DNA of 64,000 nt from NCBI GenBank assembly GCA_025331435.1, contig JAIWNI010000033.1:62001-126000 (forward strand), written 5' to 3'. This document shows positions 1 through 13,279 of this stretch, piece by piece. A program made the translations under genes and the position numbers. The notes under the pieces were generated by a model, which saw only the letters and a list, made by a program, of their open reading frames with translations, ran no database searches and was not told where the DNA came from. Each line of letters opens with the position of its first letter. Position 1 is the first letter of the stretch. The DNA is from Choanephora cucurbitarum. Its lineage: Eukaryota > Mucoromycota > Mucoromycetes > Mucorales > Choanephoraceae.

Positions 1-1704
1 TAGGTTTTCGGCTGATGATTTTAGCGCCACCTGTTCTGCAAAGAATCAACAAATCATTCTTATTATGCTTGCCGCTGAATTCGCCATTCAGATAAAAGGA
101 GAGTTGCTCAAATAATGGTTTATGCTAAAGATAAAAGGGAAAAAAAAGTAAATAATCTGTATTGAATTAAAGTGAGTTGCATACCATATGTTCTCTTCCT
201 TTGGCAGGTGCAAGTGTTACGCCAGAGAGATGATCTCCCTGTACTTGATAATGCTCTTCTGTTTGCCATTCATTTTCTTTTACACTATCCAATAACCCTA
301 ATCATTCTATTTTAATTCCACCTGTTTCTTTTTTAAAAAACAAATACTTTACATCCTGGATCTACAATCCATTTGCCGGCTAAGATACCTTGTAGGTATT
401 TCATCGTACGTTTACAGAGGCGCTGTTTGTTTACACTGGTTACTATGTGTGTAATTTCATGAAACTCTCTCATTTGATAATGAATAAAGATTCTTAGTTT
501 TGACTTCTCTGCTTCCTTTTTGATTTTTTCTAGTGCTTTCTGTTTGAGAGAGAGAGGTCAATAAATGACTATGGACAGTCTCTTTTCTTTTTTCACTTAC
601 TTCATCTTCTGGAGTAAGACCTGTATAAAGTATATGTGCTTCTTTATGGGTATTTATATTTGTCTGTTTTTGTTGCTGAGTTGCATGAACAGATTGGTTG
701 TCTTTGTCTACAGCCATTGTGAGCTCATAAGTTGGATTGCTGGGTGGCTCTTCCACAGTCGAGGGTACGGTAGGTGTTACATGAGCCTTAAAGGCACGGC
801 AAACACCACATGTCTGAACATAAGCTGCGTTTTTATAATGACATGAACTGCATTGCCATTGGTTCTTTGATGCCTATAGAAAAAGAAACTTGAGTTTGTT
901 TCTTTGATTACTCTTTTCTCATCACTAAATATATACTTACACGACCATCATCAACCACAGAAGCTTCTGCTATTGTATTGGCTGCGGGTCTTTCCAACTC
1001 TTCCTCTTCGTCTTCGTCTTCTCTAATAGACTCTTGTGTTTGCTCAGCTGATGAGAGACCTAACGTAGCTCCTGGCACACTGGGATCTGAGTTAAGTGCC
1101 ATTGGGTCATCTTCGGACATTTGAGCTTTTAATCGCTTTTTGGAGATCACACTATCTGAAAATTCGCTTTCTAACTCATCGACTTCTTCTGAAGATTCTA
1201 ATACGTCTTCTTGAGAAAAGGATCTCTTTTTAGGTAGCTCGGTCGATTCAACTAAAGGCACTTCTTCCTGTCTACATGACTTGCGACTGACCATAGTGAA
1301 CTCAAGTGGTGTCAGGTTCTCTTCCATCAACTGTTGTTTTAGTTTTTCAACATAGATAACAAGGTTGCTTAAACGTTGATCTGGCTCAAGATCTTCGACG
1401 CTCATCGGCTTTTCACAGAGAGGACATGACTTTTTGGAGTCTACAAAAGGTTTGAGACAGCCACTTTGATATAATTACAAAGCATGAGTCTATTTACTTA
1501 TCATTCATTATTGTTGTCGATGACTTACAGGCAGAGAACATGATCACAAAAACGCAAAACGCGAGGTTGTGAAAGTGTTGTATTACTAAAGTAGCAACCT
1601 CATGAGTTTTTGAAGTAACGTTTCATTGTCGTTTTTCATTGTTACCACATGTCGCACTCTAATAGCGTTTCTAGTTTTAATATGTTTGTATCGTCTTTTT
1701 GCAT
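1..1704 (-). CDS. BARD1: BARD1-like RING / RanBP2-zinc-finger / tandem BRCT protein (3' part cut by window edge)
   Basis: Probable chromatin-associated E3 ubiquitin ligase subunit of the BRCA1/BARD1 type. Exons by splice signals: 1704-1646, 1585-1529, 1463-941, 873-601, 539-353, 297-185 and 124 to the left edge; all join in frame (at least 445 codons). A C3HC4 RING lies at residues 17-55 (C17, C20, C33, H35, C38, C41, C52, C55), then an acidic low-complexity region, then a RanBP2-type finger at 219-238 (W-x-C-x2-C-x3-N-x6-C-x2-C). BRCT 1 begins near 293 (ILYTGLTPEDE), continues through THIVTS and LQGILAGKW, and ends EEHYQVQGD. BRCT 2 begins HKPLFEQLSFYLNGEF and reaches GGAKIISRKP at the edge, which is closest to human BARD1 as I remember it. 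No ankyrin repeats are seen in the portion present. The family call is strong; BARD1 rather than BRCA1 orthology is inferred from BRCT 2. The RanBP2 finger is not part of animal BARD1. Confidence 0.8.
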
Positions 1705-1765
1705 TTTGAAATGATGAAAATTTTAGAAGGAAAAAAAAAACTATCAAAGTCCTCTTCTTTTTAAT

Positions 1766-3780
1766 TTAATTTAAACAATCATGTTCTGGCTGTAAAAGGG
1801 CTGCTTTGGCATTGCCTGTTATCACAAGCTCTTCGATAGCTGTGTTTGTTTGACGATAGATGCGTTCAAGCGATGAATTAGGGTATTTACCAAGTGAAAC
1901 TATTGATAGTGTCAAGGTGAGATCATGGAAGGAGGAACTACATGCACATATGTCAAACACTTACCAAGAATAGCAGAATTCAATTCGGATGCTACTTGTT
2001 CGATACAAGGTGTTTCATATAAATAAGCAACGGCGCTATGTGATAGATCAGTATAAGCCAAGGTAGAGAAAGTTGCCTAATATATCGCATGTTGTCAGAG
2101 ATACATGTACACACTTTCAGACCTCTTTTTTTTTACCATCAGTTCAGATCTTATGGTCTCATCTGTCTCTGCCTGTTTAGCATAAGTATCCCTCAATTGG
2201 TTTCCGTAAGCCATAGCTAATGTAAATAAATCCATATCCCCTATCTTTTGCTTCTTTTGTCTCATCAATTGACTATATTCTCTATCTCGCTTGGTAGGTA
2301 AAGAGGGATTTGCTATATCCAGACTCTGTGTTTCTTGTTCCGCATGAATCCATTTTTGCTGTCTCTGTGCCTCCCTAACCATCTCTATGAACCGCCTACA
2401 CTTCAATCGAAAGAGCACAAATGGGTTGTTTTCTAATACACCTGGATAATGGTCGTGACATAGTTTCATGGCCAAATCAATATCCCCTTGCATGATAGCC
2501 TGTCGAATGGACTGTCGATAAGAAGCTTGTTCTTTTTCTTCTTCTGATAATTCTGTGTGACTCGATAATGCTTTCTCTAATGCCTGCGCTGATTGTGTAT
2601 AGCCATGATGTTTAAGATATTCAACTACCAGTTGATCAGCCATTGTGCTGATGGTTGATTGAAGCCCAATTTGGTTCATCAGTTCTTGTTTTTCATTGGC
2701 CATCCACTGCTGAATGTCAAACTTAAAGGGTCTTGTGCCAAAATTGGCCTCAATCTGTTCTCCAAATGTCTTGAATCCTACAAACGGATAGAGATCCACT
2801 TCTTTGATCTTTCTGAATGCTTTACCTAAATGAATCCCATTCTTGGTATAAAAGGCAGACATATCTCTAAAATCGACACCGCAACCAATGATATCGCCAG
2901 TACCATACCGAGGGCCATAAGGTTTGCCTGTACCAGGACCCGAAAATATCTGACCATTTTCACCATGATAACCCCATGAATCTTCTTCCCAACCTTTACA
3001 TCATCAAATGAGAAAATTACTCATCGCCTCAACAAACTGAATGTATCTCTAGTCTTACCTGGCAAACGATCAAGACTATTGATTCTTCTGCAGAACCCAA
3101 TACCGATATGGCCATCAATCCCTTTTGATATGATCTGTATTTCGAAATAATAAATGCCGCATTGTCTTCGCATAGCATAATTGGCTCTTGCCGATGATAC
3201 CTCAGGATCGTCTTTATTACTACCTATGTCCATAAAAGTGAGAGAGAGAGAGAGATCAGCCAAGCATGATACAGTATAGGGTAGGATAGAACATACCTTT
3301 ATAGGTTAATTGCATGTGGTCTAAACTGATATCAATATGATTTCCTTTCGCTCGAATATCCCATGCTGTAGGTAAACGCAAATCTTGCATAGCCAGAGTC
3401 AGTTTAAATGAATCGCTTGTCAATAAGGTTTGGAGGGCATCATATTCTTGTGGTGAAGGTATCTTTTTGATAGGCAAATCATATAAACACATCTCTTCTT
3501 TTTTCTCCTTTTTGTCTGCAACAATGACAGTAGATGGACAGATCTTGATATAGATCTGATATTGTTGTTGAACAAGCTCAGCATACACTGTGTTGCGTAG
3601 ATAGTCTGGGATGATGGGTAAACCTTCGGACTGTCTAGCATAGAACGCAAGGATCTCGTCTTTGAATGTCTTGTGTTTGAAGATGCGCGAAAGAGCATGA
3701 CGAGATTGTTGATTGAGAGCCATCATCGTACGTCTATTTCGAAGCCGTGGTGAAGGTTGAGATAGTAAAGGAGAAGACAT
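1766..3780 (-). CDS. GID1: RanBPM/Gid1-type SPRY-LisH-CTLH-CRA scaffold
   Basis: Scaffold subunit of the GID/CTLH ubiquitin ligase, the family of animal RANBP9/10 and yeast Gid1/Vid30. Five exons: 3780-3295 region ending at 3297, 3223-3059, 2993-2137, 2076-1965, 1899-1766; 583 residues, all phases consistent. The SPRY domain spans about residues 130-290 (MRRQCGIYYFEIQI, HIGIGFC, WGYHGENGQIF, GCGVDF). LisH is near 329-360 (VVEYLKHHGYTQSAQALE), followed by CTLH (RQAIMQGDIDLAMKLC) and a C-terminal CRA region carried on the last two exons. The start chosen is the ATG giving MSSPLL; an upstream in-frame ATG at 3813 exists but lies in AT-rich leader. Its 3' end is about 60 bp from the BARD1-like start, so the two genes are head-to-tail. 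A related second gene lies at the right edge of the window. Confidence 0.9.
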
Positions 3781-4008
3781 GTAAATTATAGATACAAGTA
3801 GAAAAAAATGCAAGCATTTAGTTCCTCATGTATTATCTATATGTAGATTATGTGACTTTTTTTCAATGCCAAAATAAGCTTATTCCTCTGTCATCTTCTT
3901 TTCCTTTATGCAGGTTTAGTACTTTATACAATTTATTTTAAAGAAATAAAAAAAGAAACGATTTATATATAAGGATTTGATATCTAAATTATACTATAAA
4001 CAAATGTT
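3781..4008. other. Short intergenic spacer
   Basis: AT-rich gap between the URA2 stop and the RanBPM-type start. It must hold the URA2 polyadenylation region and the promoter of the downstream minus-strand gene. An AATAAA-like run on the minus strand is not clearly distinguishable from the surrounding A/T tracts. Confidence 0.5.
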
Positions 4009-7000
4009 TTAACCGCGAAGAGTACCCATGACAAGAGCGAGTAAGGCCATTCTAACGTAAAGACCATATCTCATTTGGCGGAAATAGGCAGCTCTTTGAT
4101 CGAAATCAACTTCGGGTTCAATTTCATTCACACGAGGCAAAGGATGCAACACAATCATTTGAGACTTGGCCTTACTCAAGACATCATTGTTCAAGATGAA
4201 TGAGTCCTTGACACGAAGGTATTCTTCTTCTGTGCTGAAACGTTCCTTTTGGACACGAGTCATATACAAGACATCAGTGGTACCAATAACTTCATCCAAA
4301 GAGCTGTAGAAGTTTTGCTTAATGCCAGCAGCAGCTACTTCTTCCATCACATCCTTGGGCATTTGCAATGATTCAGGGCAGACATAGTTTATGGTTACTT
4401 GGTAGTAAGCCAAAATCTTGACTAAGGAGTGGACAGTACGGCCGTTCTTCAAATCACCTACTAAGGTAATTGTCAATCCGTTTACAGTACCCAACTCTTC
4501 ACGAATAGTGAAAGTATCCAAGAAAGCTTGAGTAGGATGTTCACCAATACCATCACCAGCGTTGATGATAGGTACCTTGGAGTATTTGGCAGCAATTTGA
4601 GCAGATCCAGGTTGAGGGTGACGCAAGATGATCACATCAGAGTAACAGCCCAAGGTGCGAACAGTATCAGCAAGAGATTCACCCTTTTGAACAGATGAAG
4701 TAGAGGCGGTCACAGACACAACCTTACCACCCAAGCGGTACATGGCAGCCTCAAAGGAAGAGGAGGTACGAGTAGAAGGTTCAAAGAACATGGTACTCAT
4801 GACACGACCTTGCAACAAGTTGATGGAGCCATAGAGTTCAACCAAGTTACGCATTTCGTGAGCAACGCCAAACAAAAGGTGAAGATCGCTACGATCGAAT
4901 TGCTTGGAACGCAAGATGTGTTTGCGGTAAAAGGGAGAGCGACTGACAACACGAGCCAATGAGGCAGAGATTTCATAGGTAGGCAAAGTGAAAGGAACCA
5001 TCTGTTGATCACTGGCACCAGCTAATCTGATAGGATCGAAAGGTTGAATTGACTTTCTTTCAGGTGCAGTTTCAGGTACGTCAGTCAAGTTGGCAGCAAA
5101 TACCTTGGCAACAGAAGTAGTTTCCTTCTTACTGGGTACAACAGTATCTTCAGCAACAGCCTTGGCTTGAACAGAAAGATCGCGGCCCAAGAGATCAGAG
5201 ACTCTGATGACGCCATCCATGAAGGCAGTGACACCATGAATCACTACACGACTGACAGTACCTTGTGTCTTCTTACCAGCAAGTACGCCTGTGTTCCAGA
5301 CCTTGAAACGATCCAATTCGACTTCAATGTAGGTATCAGGTTGAGAAGAAAGACCAAAGATGCGTCTAGGGTTCTCGTTCATGCGTTCAACAATATCTTG
5401 AACAGTCAAGCGGTGTTCGGCAACAGCAGTCAAGAGCAAAGGCAAGGCCTCGGCAATACCAGCAGTGGCTGAGCCGTCTAAAGTGGAGGGAGTAGAACCG
5501 ATAGAGAAACAGTCAATGACCTTCAACTTCTTCCATAAACCTTCTTGATCAGCGGCAGAGGGCAACAAAGGACTATCAACTTGATCGCGGTTGAAGAACA
5601 AAGAGTAGACAGAGACATCACAAGTGACCTTCAAGCCCTTGCTCTTGGTCATTTCGATCAAAGCCAAATCGTCCTTGCTAGTCACGTTGGATACGTGGAT
5701 CACACGGCTATGGATAGAGGCAAGTAACAGGATAGAGGCAAGATCAGTACCCTTGGCTTCAGTAATCAAGATGTGGTCGCTAGGCCATGAATCAAAGACG
5801 GAATCAAAGACAGAAACATTACCACCACCAATCTTGTCTGTGTTGACATAGACTGCAGCAACAGAAGAGGCCAAAGAGGCAAGCTTACCAGCGTTTTCAG
5901 CAGTAGCAGTGATACTCAAGAGATAATCAACAGCAGCATGCTTCTTGGCTGTGTTACTAAGGGATTCGAGAGAAGAAGCGTCTTTGACATCAGCACAGAC
6001 AGCGGAAACAGTGGTCAAACCGGACTTGAGAGAAGTCTCAGTGATTTTGCTCAAGTCTTCAGCAGAAGACAAGAAAGTGTTGATGTTGAAGAGACCAGGC
6101 AAGGTGGCAGTAGAGCTGCTGCTCTTGAAATCAACGCCAAGGATCTCAAAGTCCTTCTTACGAGCAAGAGCTTCAACAAACAACTTGGCACACTTGACAT
6201 TGGTCAAAAGAGGAATAGAGTAATCAACAGCCATACGACGAGAACGGTAGCCCTTAGACATGTAAGAAGCAGGACGACGGAAGCGGTTACGAGAAGGTAA
6301 GTTAATGTAAAGATCAATCATGTTGTTAGACAAGTGTTGTTGAAGAGAATATTCAGCCTTGAGCTTATCTTCAACATCGCCATCCAAGAGATCCAAGTGC
6401 TTGACAGGAATGTTATGTTCAGAAATGAAATCGGCAGTACCTGTGGTAGCAAAAAGATTGTAACCAAGCTCATGCAATTTGCTGACAGCAGGCAACATTT
6501 CCATCTTTTCCTTGTAAGAACCAATAGAGAGCAAAATGTTCTTCTTGGGAAGAGAAAAGCCAGTAGCCAACAAGGCCTTCATGTAAGCTTGGTACTTGTC
6601 TTTACCGAAACAGGCTACTTCACCAGTAGAGGCCATTTCAACACCCAAGACGGGATCAGCACCAGAGAGACGACTGAAGGAGAATTGAGGGACCTTGATA
6701 CCAACATAGTCCTTAGGAATGCTGACCTTGGGATAAGGTTCGACAGGAAGACCCAACATGGCAGTGGTGGCCATTTCAACCAAATCGACACCAAGGACCT
6801 TGGAGACGAAGGGGAATGAACGAGCAGCACGCACGTTACATTCAATCACCTTGATTTCATTGTTCTTGGCAATGAATTGAATGTTGAATGGACCTGTGAT
6901 GTTGAGAGCACGACCGATCTTGGCAGTAGCTTCTTCGATCTTGCGAACAGTTTCAGGATCCAAGTCTTGAGGAGGCAAGATCAAAGTGGCATCACCAGAG

Positions 7001-10000
7001 TGAACACCAGCATTTTCAACGTGTTCAGAGACAACATGCATAATCAATTTACCATCCAAGGCAACTGCATCCATTTCGATTTCCTTGGCATCTTCAATGT
7101 ACTTGGAAATGACGACAGGGTAGTCGCGAGAGACAGCAGCAGCTTCCTTAAGGTAGGATTCCAAATCGTCCTTGGAAGAGACAACATTCATGGCAGCACC
7201 AGAGAGGACATAGGAAGGTCTGACCAAGACTGGGTAACCGACCTTGTCACAAAATGTTTCAGCTTCTTCGAAACTAGTCAATTCCTTCCAGAGAGGTTGA
7301 TCTACACCGATGTTGTCACACATACGAGAGAACTTGTAACGGTTTTCGGCATTATCAATCATTTCAGGCGAGGTACCGAGAACCTTGACGTTTTGACGGT
7401 ACAAGGGCAAGGCAATGTTGTTGGGCGTTTGACCACCCATGGACATCATGACACCAGAAGACTTTTCGATTTCATAAATGTCGAGCACACGTTCCAAATT
7501 GATGTTTTCAAAGTAAAGACGATCGGCTTCATCGTAATCTGTTGAAACGGTTTCAGGATTGTAGTTGACCATGACGGTCTTGATGCCCTTCTCACGAAGT
7601 GTACGAATGGATCTGACGGCACACCAATCGAATTCAACAGAAGAACCGATACGGTACACACCAGAACCCAAAACCATGACACCCTTATCTTCGAAATCAA
7701 TATCGTGTTCGACAGCGTTGTAAGTCATGTAGAGGTAGTTCGTGAAAGCAGGGAATTCGGCAGCAACGGTATCGATTTGCTTGACAAAAGGTGTGACACC
7801 AAATTCTTGACGAAGCTTACGAACGGCCAATTCGTTACTGTTGATTTTGTTGGCAATTTGGCGATCAGAGAAACCGAGTTGCTTGGCCGAACGAATTAAG
7901 TTACCAGGAACGTTGGCCTTGGTGAATCCAGTCAAACGTTCGCCGAGGTTGTGGATACGCATCAACTTGTTCAAGAACCACTTATCAATCTTGGTCAATT
8001 CCCAAATGCGGTCAACAGTGTATCCCTTCTTCATGGCATTAGCGATAGCAAACAAACGTTGATCAGAGGGGTGAGTAAGTTCATAATCTATGTCTTCGTC
8101 CTTGATAATATCAGACTATATATATTCAAATAAAAGAAGAAAAAAGAAAGGGTCAGAATCCATTGCATCTATCAGGATATTATAAATCACTACTTACAGC
8201 ATCAAAGCCGACCAAGTTATAATCAATGGCACGAATGGCCTTTTGCATGGTTTCTTCAAAAGTACGACCGATAGCCATGACTTCACCAACAGACTTCATG
8301 GAAGAAGAGAGAGCAGTGCTGACACGGCTAAACTTCTTCAAATCCCAACGAGGAATCTTGACAACACAATAATCAAGAGAAGGCTCGAAACAAGCACAAG
8401 TGACCTTAGTAACACTGTTGGAAACTTCGTTTAAAGGAATGCCCAAACCGAGCTTGGCAGCAACAAAAGCAAGAGGGTAACCAGTGGCCTTAGAAGCAAG
8501 AGCAGATGAACGAGAGAGACGAGCGTTTACTTCGATAATACAGTATTCCTTAGAGAAGGGGTTCAAGGCATATTGAATGTTACATTCACCAACAACACCC
8601 AAGTGACGAATGACATTCACAGCAGTTGTACGAAGCATGTTGTAATCTTCGTCAGAAAGTGTTTGCGATGGAGCAACGACAATAGAATCACCAGTGTGGA
8701 TACCGAGAGGATCGAAGTTTTCCATGTTACAAACGGTGATACAGTTATCTTGACAATCACGAACAACTTCATATTCGATTTCCTTCCATCCCTTCATAGA
8801 TTTCTCAATCAAAACTTGAGGAGATGTGGCGAAAGCTTTGTTACAGAGATTGATCAATTCAGGTTCGTTATCGGCAAAACCAGAGCCAAGACCACCAAGG
8901 GCATAGGCAGCACGACAGATGACAGGATAACCAATGTTCTTGGCAGCAGCACAGGCCTCTTCGACAGTGACTGCTGAAGCAGAAGGAGCACATTTTTCGT
9001 TGATTTCGTACAAAGCTTGAGCAAACAAGTCACGATCTTCAGTAGTGATGACAGTGTCAATTTGAGTACCAAGCACCTTCACACCAAGACCTTCGAATTC
9101 ATCTTTAAGAGCGATACCTACACTCAAGGCAGTTTGACCACCAAAGGTACAGTAGATACCATCAGGTCGTTCGAATTCAATGACCTTGCGAACAAAATCA
9201 GGAGTGACAGGCAAGAAATAGACCTTATCGGCCAAACCCTTGGAAGTCTGAATGGTAGCAATGTTAGGATTGATCAAAATGGTATAGATGCCTTCTTCCT
9301 TCAAGGCTTTGATAGCTTGAGAACCGGAATAATCAAATTCACCAGCTTGACCAATCGACAGACCACCAGAACCCAACACAAGCACCTTTTCAACATGGAC
9401 ACGAGGGTTCTTCTTGATGTTCTCAGCCTTGGTACCACCAGGCATGACAACAGGGACCAATGTGTTTTTCTCGAGACATTCCTTGATGTTGTTGATAAAG
9501 ACATCAAACAAGAATTCAGTATCACGAGGACCAGGTGTAGATTCAGGATGGAATTGGACAGAGAAGATAGGCAAAGACTTGTGAATCAAGCCTTCGTTAG
9601 AGCCATCGTTGGCATTCACAAAGAGTTCTTCATAGTGCTCGGGTAAGCTAGAGGCATCTACAGCATAACCATGGTTTTGAGAGGTGATGTAACAGCGACC
9701 AGAGATCATGCTGGTACAGGGAATATTGTGACCACGGTTACCGTACTTCATCTTCATGGTCTTGGCGCCAGCAGCAAGAGCCATGACTTGATGACCCAAA
9801 CAGATACCAAAGGCAGGCTTCTTGAGGTCATTGATATAATCGCGGACTCGGTTGATGGTAGTCTGAATGGTGGTGGGGTCACCAGGACCGTTAGAGAGGA
9901 AGAGACCATCAAAGGTATCTGCGGGCTCAGCACTGAAATCATAATCCCAAGGAACCACCTTGAGTTCTACACCACGATAGACAAAGCAACGAATCTGGTT

Positions 10001-11033
10001 GTACTTCATACCGATATCAACAGCAAGGACACGCATGGTACGGCCAGAAGGAGTCTTGATAGCATTTTTAGGGTCAGGATAATAGATCTTGGGTTCCTTG
10101 ATAGATACTTCAGCCACCAAGTTGCGTTCGTTAGGATCGACCCAGTCCACATCATCGTAATCTTTCTTCCAGCGTTCAGTTTCGGACAGAGAGTCATTAC
10201 CGGCCGAGAGACCCAAGGCAGAAGCGGCTGTTTCCAATGCATTTGAGATTTTCTTGGGAAACAGAATCTTGGCCAATGTGACACCATCTTCTCTGATCTT
10301 CTTGGTCATGGCACGGGTATCAATACCATAGAGTGCAGGAACGTCATTTTCTTTCAACCAGGTAGAGAGAGAAGAGGCTGCAAGATAATGAGAATAATCA
10401 GCAGAATAACTACCGACAATCAAACCTGCCACATGGATTTGACTTGATTCGAATCGCTTAGGAATATCCTTCAACAATTCGTCCATTTCGGAACGGGAAG
10501 GAACACCATAATTACCGACCAAGGGGAAAGTAACCACCAAAATTTGGCCTCGGTAAGAAGGATCGGTCATGGATTCGGGATAACCAACCATACCTAAAAT
10601 GAAGGTCAGAAAAAAAATTTTTTTCTTATACCGAATACCCCACACATTCATAAAAAAAAAAGACCCTTAAAAGCATGCCCACTCGCCACCTCAACCCCAC
10701 ACACACACACAGAGGTTTTGATAGACACACCACACTCCGATAAAACTCCGTTAAACACTTACCAGTTTGGAAGACACATTCACCGGAAATACTCTTAGTT
10801 TCTGAACCAAATGAAATACCCTGAAAACTAGTTCCATCTTTCAAAACAAGTGCGGCAGTAGTAACATCCTTAGGGTTCTCTAAAGCAACAGCTGGACGAT
10901 GAGGAGCAGAAGGAGAGCGAGGAGAACGACTGATAGGTGTAGCATTAGCAGCAGGAGCTGTGATGTGAGCACCAATAAGTGAGTTAATGATAGGAGCAGA
11001 AGTAGCAGGAGGAACAGGGATGTTAGATGTCAT
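4009..11033 (-). CDS. URA2: URA2: glutamine amidotransferase / carbamoyl-phosphate synthase / inactive DHOase-like / aspartate transcarbamylase fusion
   Basis: Catalyses the first two steps of de novo pyrimidine synthesis. Three exons (11033-10763, 10593-8198, 8115-4009) give 2,257 residues, close to yeast Ura2. A Pro/Ser/Ala-rich leader of about 55 residues precedes the amidotransferase, which has its nucleophile in FGICLGHQ (Cys near 355) and the His/Glu of SVQFHPEST (near 439-441). The two ATP-grasp halves of the synthase follow from about 490 ([18 protein letters not shown]). The next segment, roughly 1540-1890, is dihydroorotase-like, but I see no D-x-H-x-H metal motif, so it is probably a structural linker as in other fungi. 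The C-terminal ~310 residues are aspartate transcarbamylase with [20 protein letters not shown] and [11 protein letters not shown] separate URA4-type dihydroorotase would be needed elsewhere. UTP feedback is expected from the family but is not visible here. Confidence 0.97.
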
Positions 11034-11836
11034 TTTTAATTTACAACAATGGGCTTATAATAGATATAAAAAAAAACGAATCTGATAAAAAGTTAGTGAA
11101 TTCTTTCTCTCTCTCTCTCTGTAATTCTTTACTCTTTTAAGAATGACAAACTTGATTTTGAGGATTTGGGATTAGATGCACGTGCGTTTCTGATTCAGGT
11201 ACACGATGCAAAGGGATTTTTTTGTTAAAGAAAAGAAGTTTATTTGATAGAGAAAAAGTGTATAACGGGAATCGTCAGCCAAAGAAGCTGAAAAGTTCAT
11301 TGAATGCATTTTGATCCTCTTTTTATACTTTTTCAGAATTCAATGACCGACCGTTTAGAATAGATCTATCGCTTACTATTACAAAGTCAGAGAAGAGTCA
11401 TCGATGCATTTTCATCTCTCTTTTTTTTTAGAGTACTAACTATAGTACGCCTCTCTATTTTCTCACGCAACCTCTTGTCTTGCATTTCTTAGTGCTTAGA
11501 GGATACTTTGACTATTACTTTTCACTGACTTAAGAGAATGATTAAGGCGTCTTTTTATTTCTTAAAGCAGTTTATTTTTTTTTTGCTGATATGATTCATA
11601 GATCATAAGCCACAGACCCTTTTCTATTTCTTTTTTTAGGGCATTTATGTACTGCATCAGTTACACTAATTAGCTATTAAGAAAATTTGAGCAGTCAAGA
11701 TATACCCCCTTCTCTCTCTCTCTCTCTTTTGTGCTGATCTTTAAAGAGAATGTGACTTACCTTGAATAGTTCGGCAAGCATAAACCTTCTTTCTCTCTCT
11801 CTTTTTTTTTTCTTAACTGAATTATTCTATAAGTTC

Positions 11837-11848
11837 GGGGGGGGGGGG
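11837..11848. repeat. G12 homopolymer run
   Basis: Twelve consecutive G bases on the plus strand inside otherwise AT-rich intergenic DNA. Similar runs recur across the window at 19913-19922, 30952-30962, 46676-46687, 59378-59388 and 60360-60369. Confidence 0.95.
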
Positions 11849-13248
11849 AGAGAAGTGATCATCGATCTATTGCATTAACCAATAATCACATTGACTCGAC
11901 ATGCTTTTAAACAGATGTTGATCTGTCAATAATAACACTAACTACTCTAACAATAAAAGAGAAATCCCACCCTAATGATAAGCATAATTCTCAAACCAAA
12001 TGACGTGTTAGCTCTTAAAGTAATTATGATTCTGAAATTCAACCAACTTACTGTTTAAAGTGGGTTTATAAGCTTTTATGCATAACTGTCTTTACTCGGT
12101 TCCAAATCGTACAGCCTTTTCTTGTCATACTTGTCCTCTCTTTACACAAAGCCATTGGAACCAAATAAAAAGGACATTTGTACTAAATATGTCAAAAACC
12201 GACAGAAATAAGAAAACAGGACTATGATTTGATCTAACGAATTTTAGAACATAAACAATTCAAACACCAATCGTTTATCATCAATTATTAAAAGGGCTTT
12301 GTTACTGTATTGTCTGACGATCTTTTGTTAGTGTATCGATCTAAAGAAGATGAAGTCATTTTGAAAATCAAGGGTTGTATTTAAGCTTAAACAGACACAC
12401 TAAAGTGGGATCAAACAAACTAACATTGCATATCAATTTAATAGATTCCATTCAACGTCATTAGTCTCTCTCTTTCTTTCTCTTAAATAAACCTCGTTTT
12501 ACTGTGTTTCTAATCCATGATTAAACTTTGATGTTTGTAAGACTTCAAAAAAGCTAAATTTTCTCTTTTGTGTTTATCATTTTAGCCTGTGAAAATAAAG
12601 AAACATTTCTTTTCAGTGTGTATGTGTGTGTGTTTTCTTTCTTTTCTTTTTTCTCATCTGATGAATAAGAGATATCATCTCAACTGAAAATGCATTTGCA
12701 TTAAAAAAAAAAGAGGGAAATAAATAGTTTATCCATTTCATCTTCTTCTTTTTTTTAGTGTGTAAAATAGTCAAGGTGGTAACACAAGTCTTTCCTTATT
12801 TGTCAGTCCTTGTCCCGAAATGCTTGATTCTTGAGAAAAAAAAAGTCTAAAAAAAACAATCATATCGAATATGAACATGGCTGAAAGTTTGCCTTTTTAT
12901 CTTAAAAGGCTTACTTTGAACTTCTTATTTGTTGTTGCTTGTGACCTCATGACCAACTGTCAAAACAATGTTAGCTTGGTTGATGTTACACCACAAGCTT
13001 AGTTTTGTGTCGACTGTTGACTTCGGCAAGACCGAATTTGATCTTTTTTTTCTTGTTATTTGAAACTAAACAAATGGCAGACACCTTATAAGGGTTGGCC
13101 ATGTTCAGCTGGACACATTTTTTTTCTTTATTGAATTGTCATGATCACTAGGAGGAACAAGGAAAACTACCAACATAGCTCATTAAACATTAACTTTATT
13201 ATTTTAAGGTTATTTTTTGTTTGACAAGACTTTATTATGTGACAATAA

Positions 13249-13275
<27 letters not shown>
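13249..13275. repeat. (AG)13 microsatellite
   Basis: Perfect dinucleotide repeat in the long intergenic region between URA2 and the Gemin7 gene; no gene nearby depends on it as far as the sequence shows. Confidence 0.95.

Positions 13276-13279
<4 letters not shown>

Noticed and set aside
457..640. Suspected frameshift in BRCT 1 of the BARD1-like gene
   Set aside because: Rereading the bases at 501-520 shows the exon beginning at 539 runs in frame through THIVTS to the next donor; no indel is needed.
5167..10246. Long plus-strand frames opposite URA2
   Set aside because: They are antisense shadows of a strongly conserved coding region with biased codon use; no independent evidence of expression.
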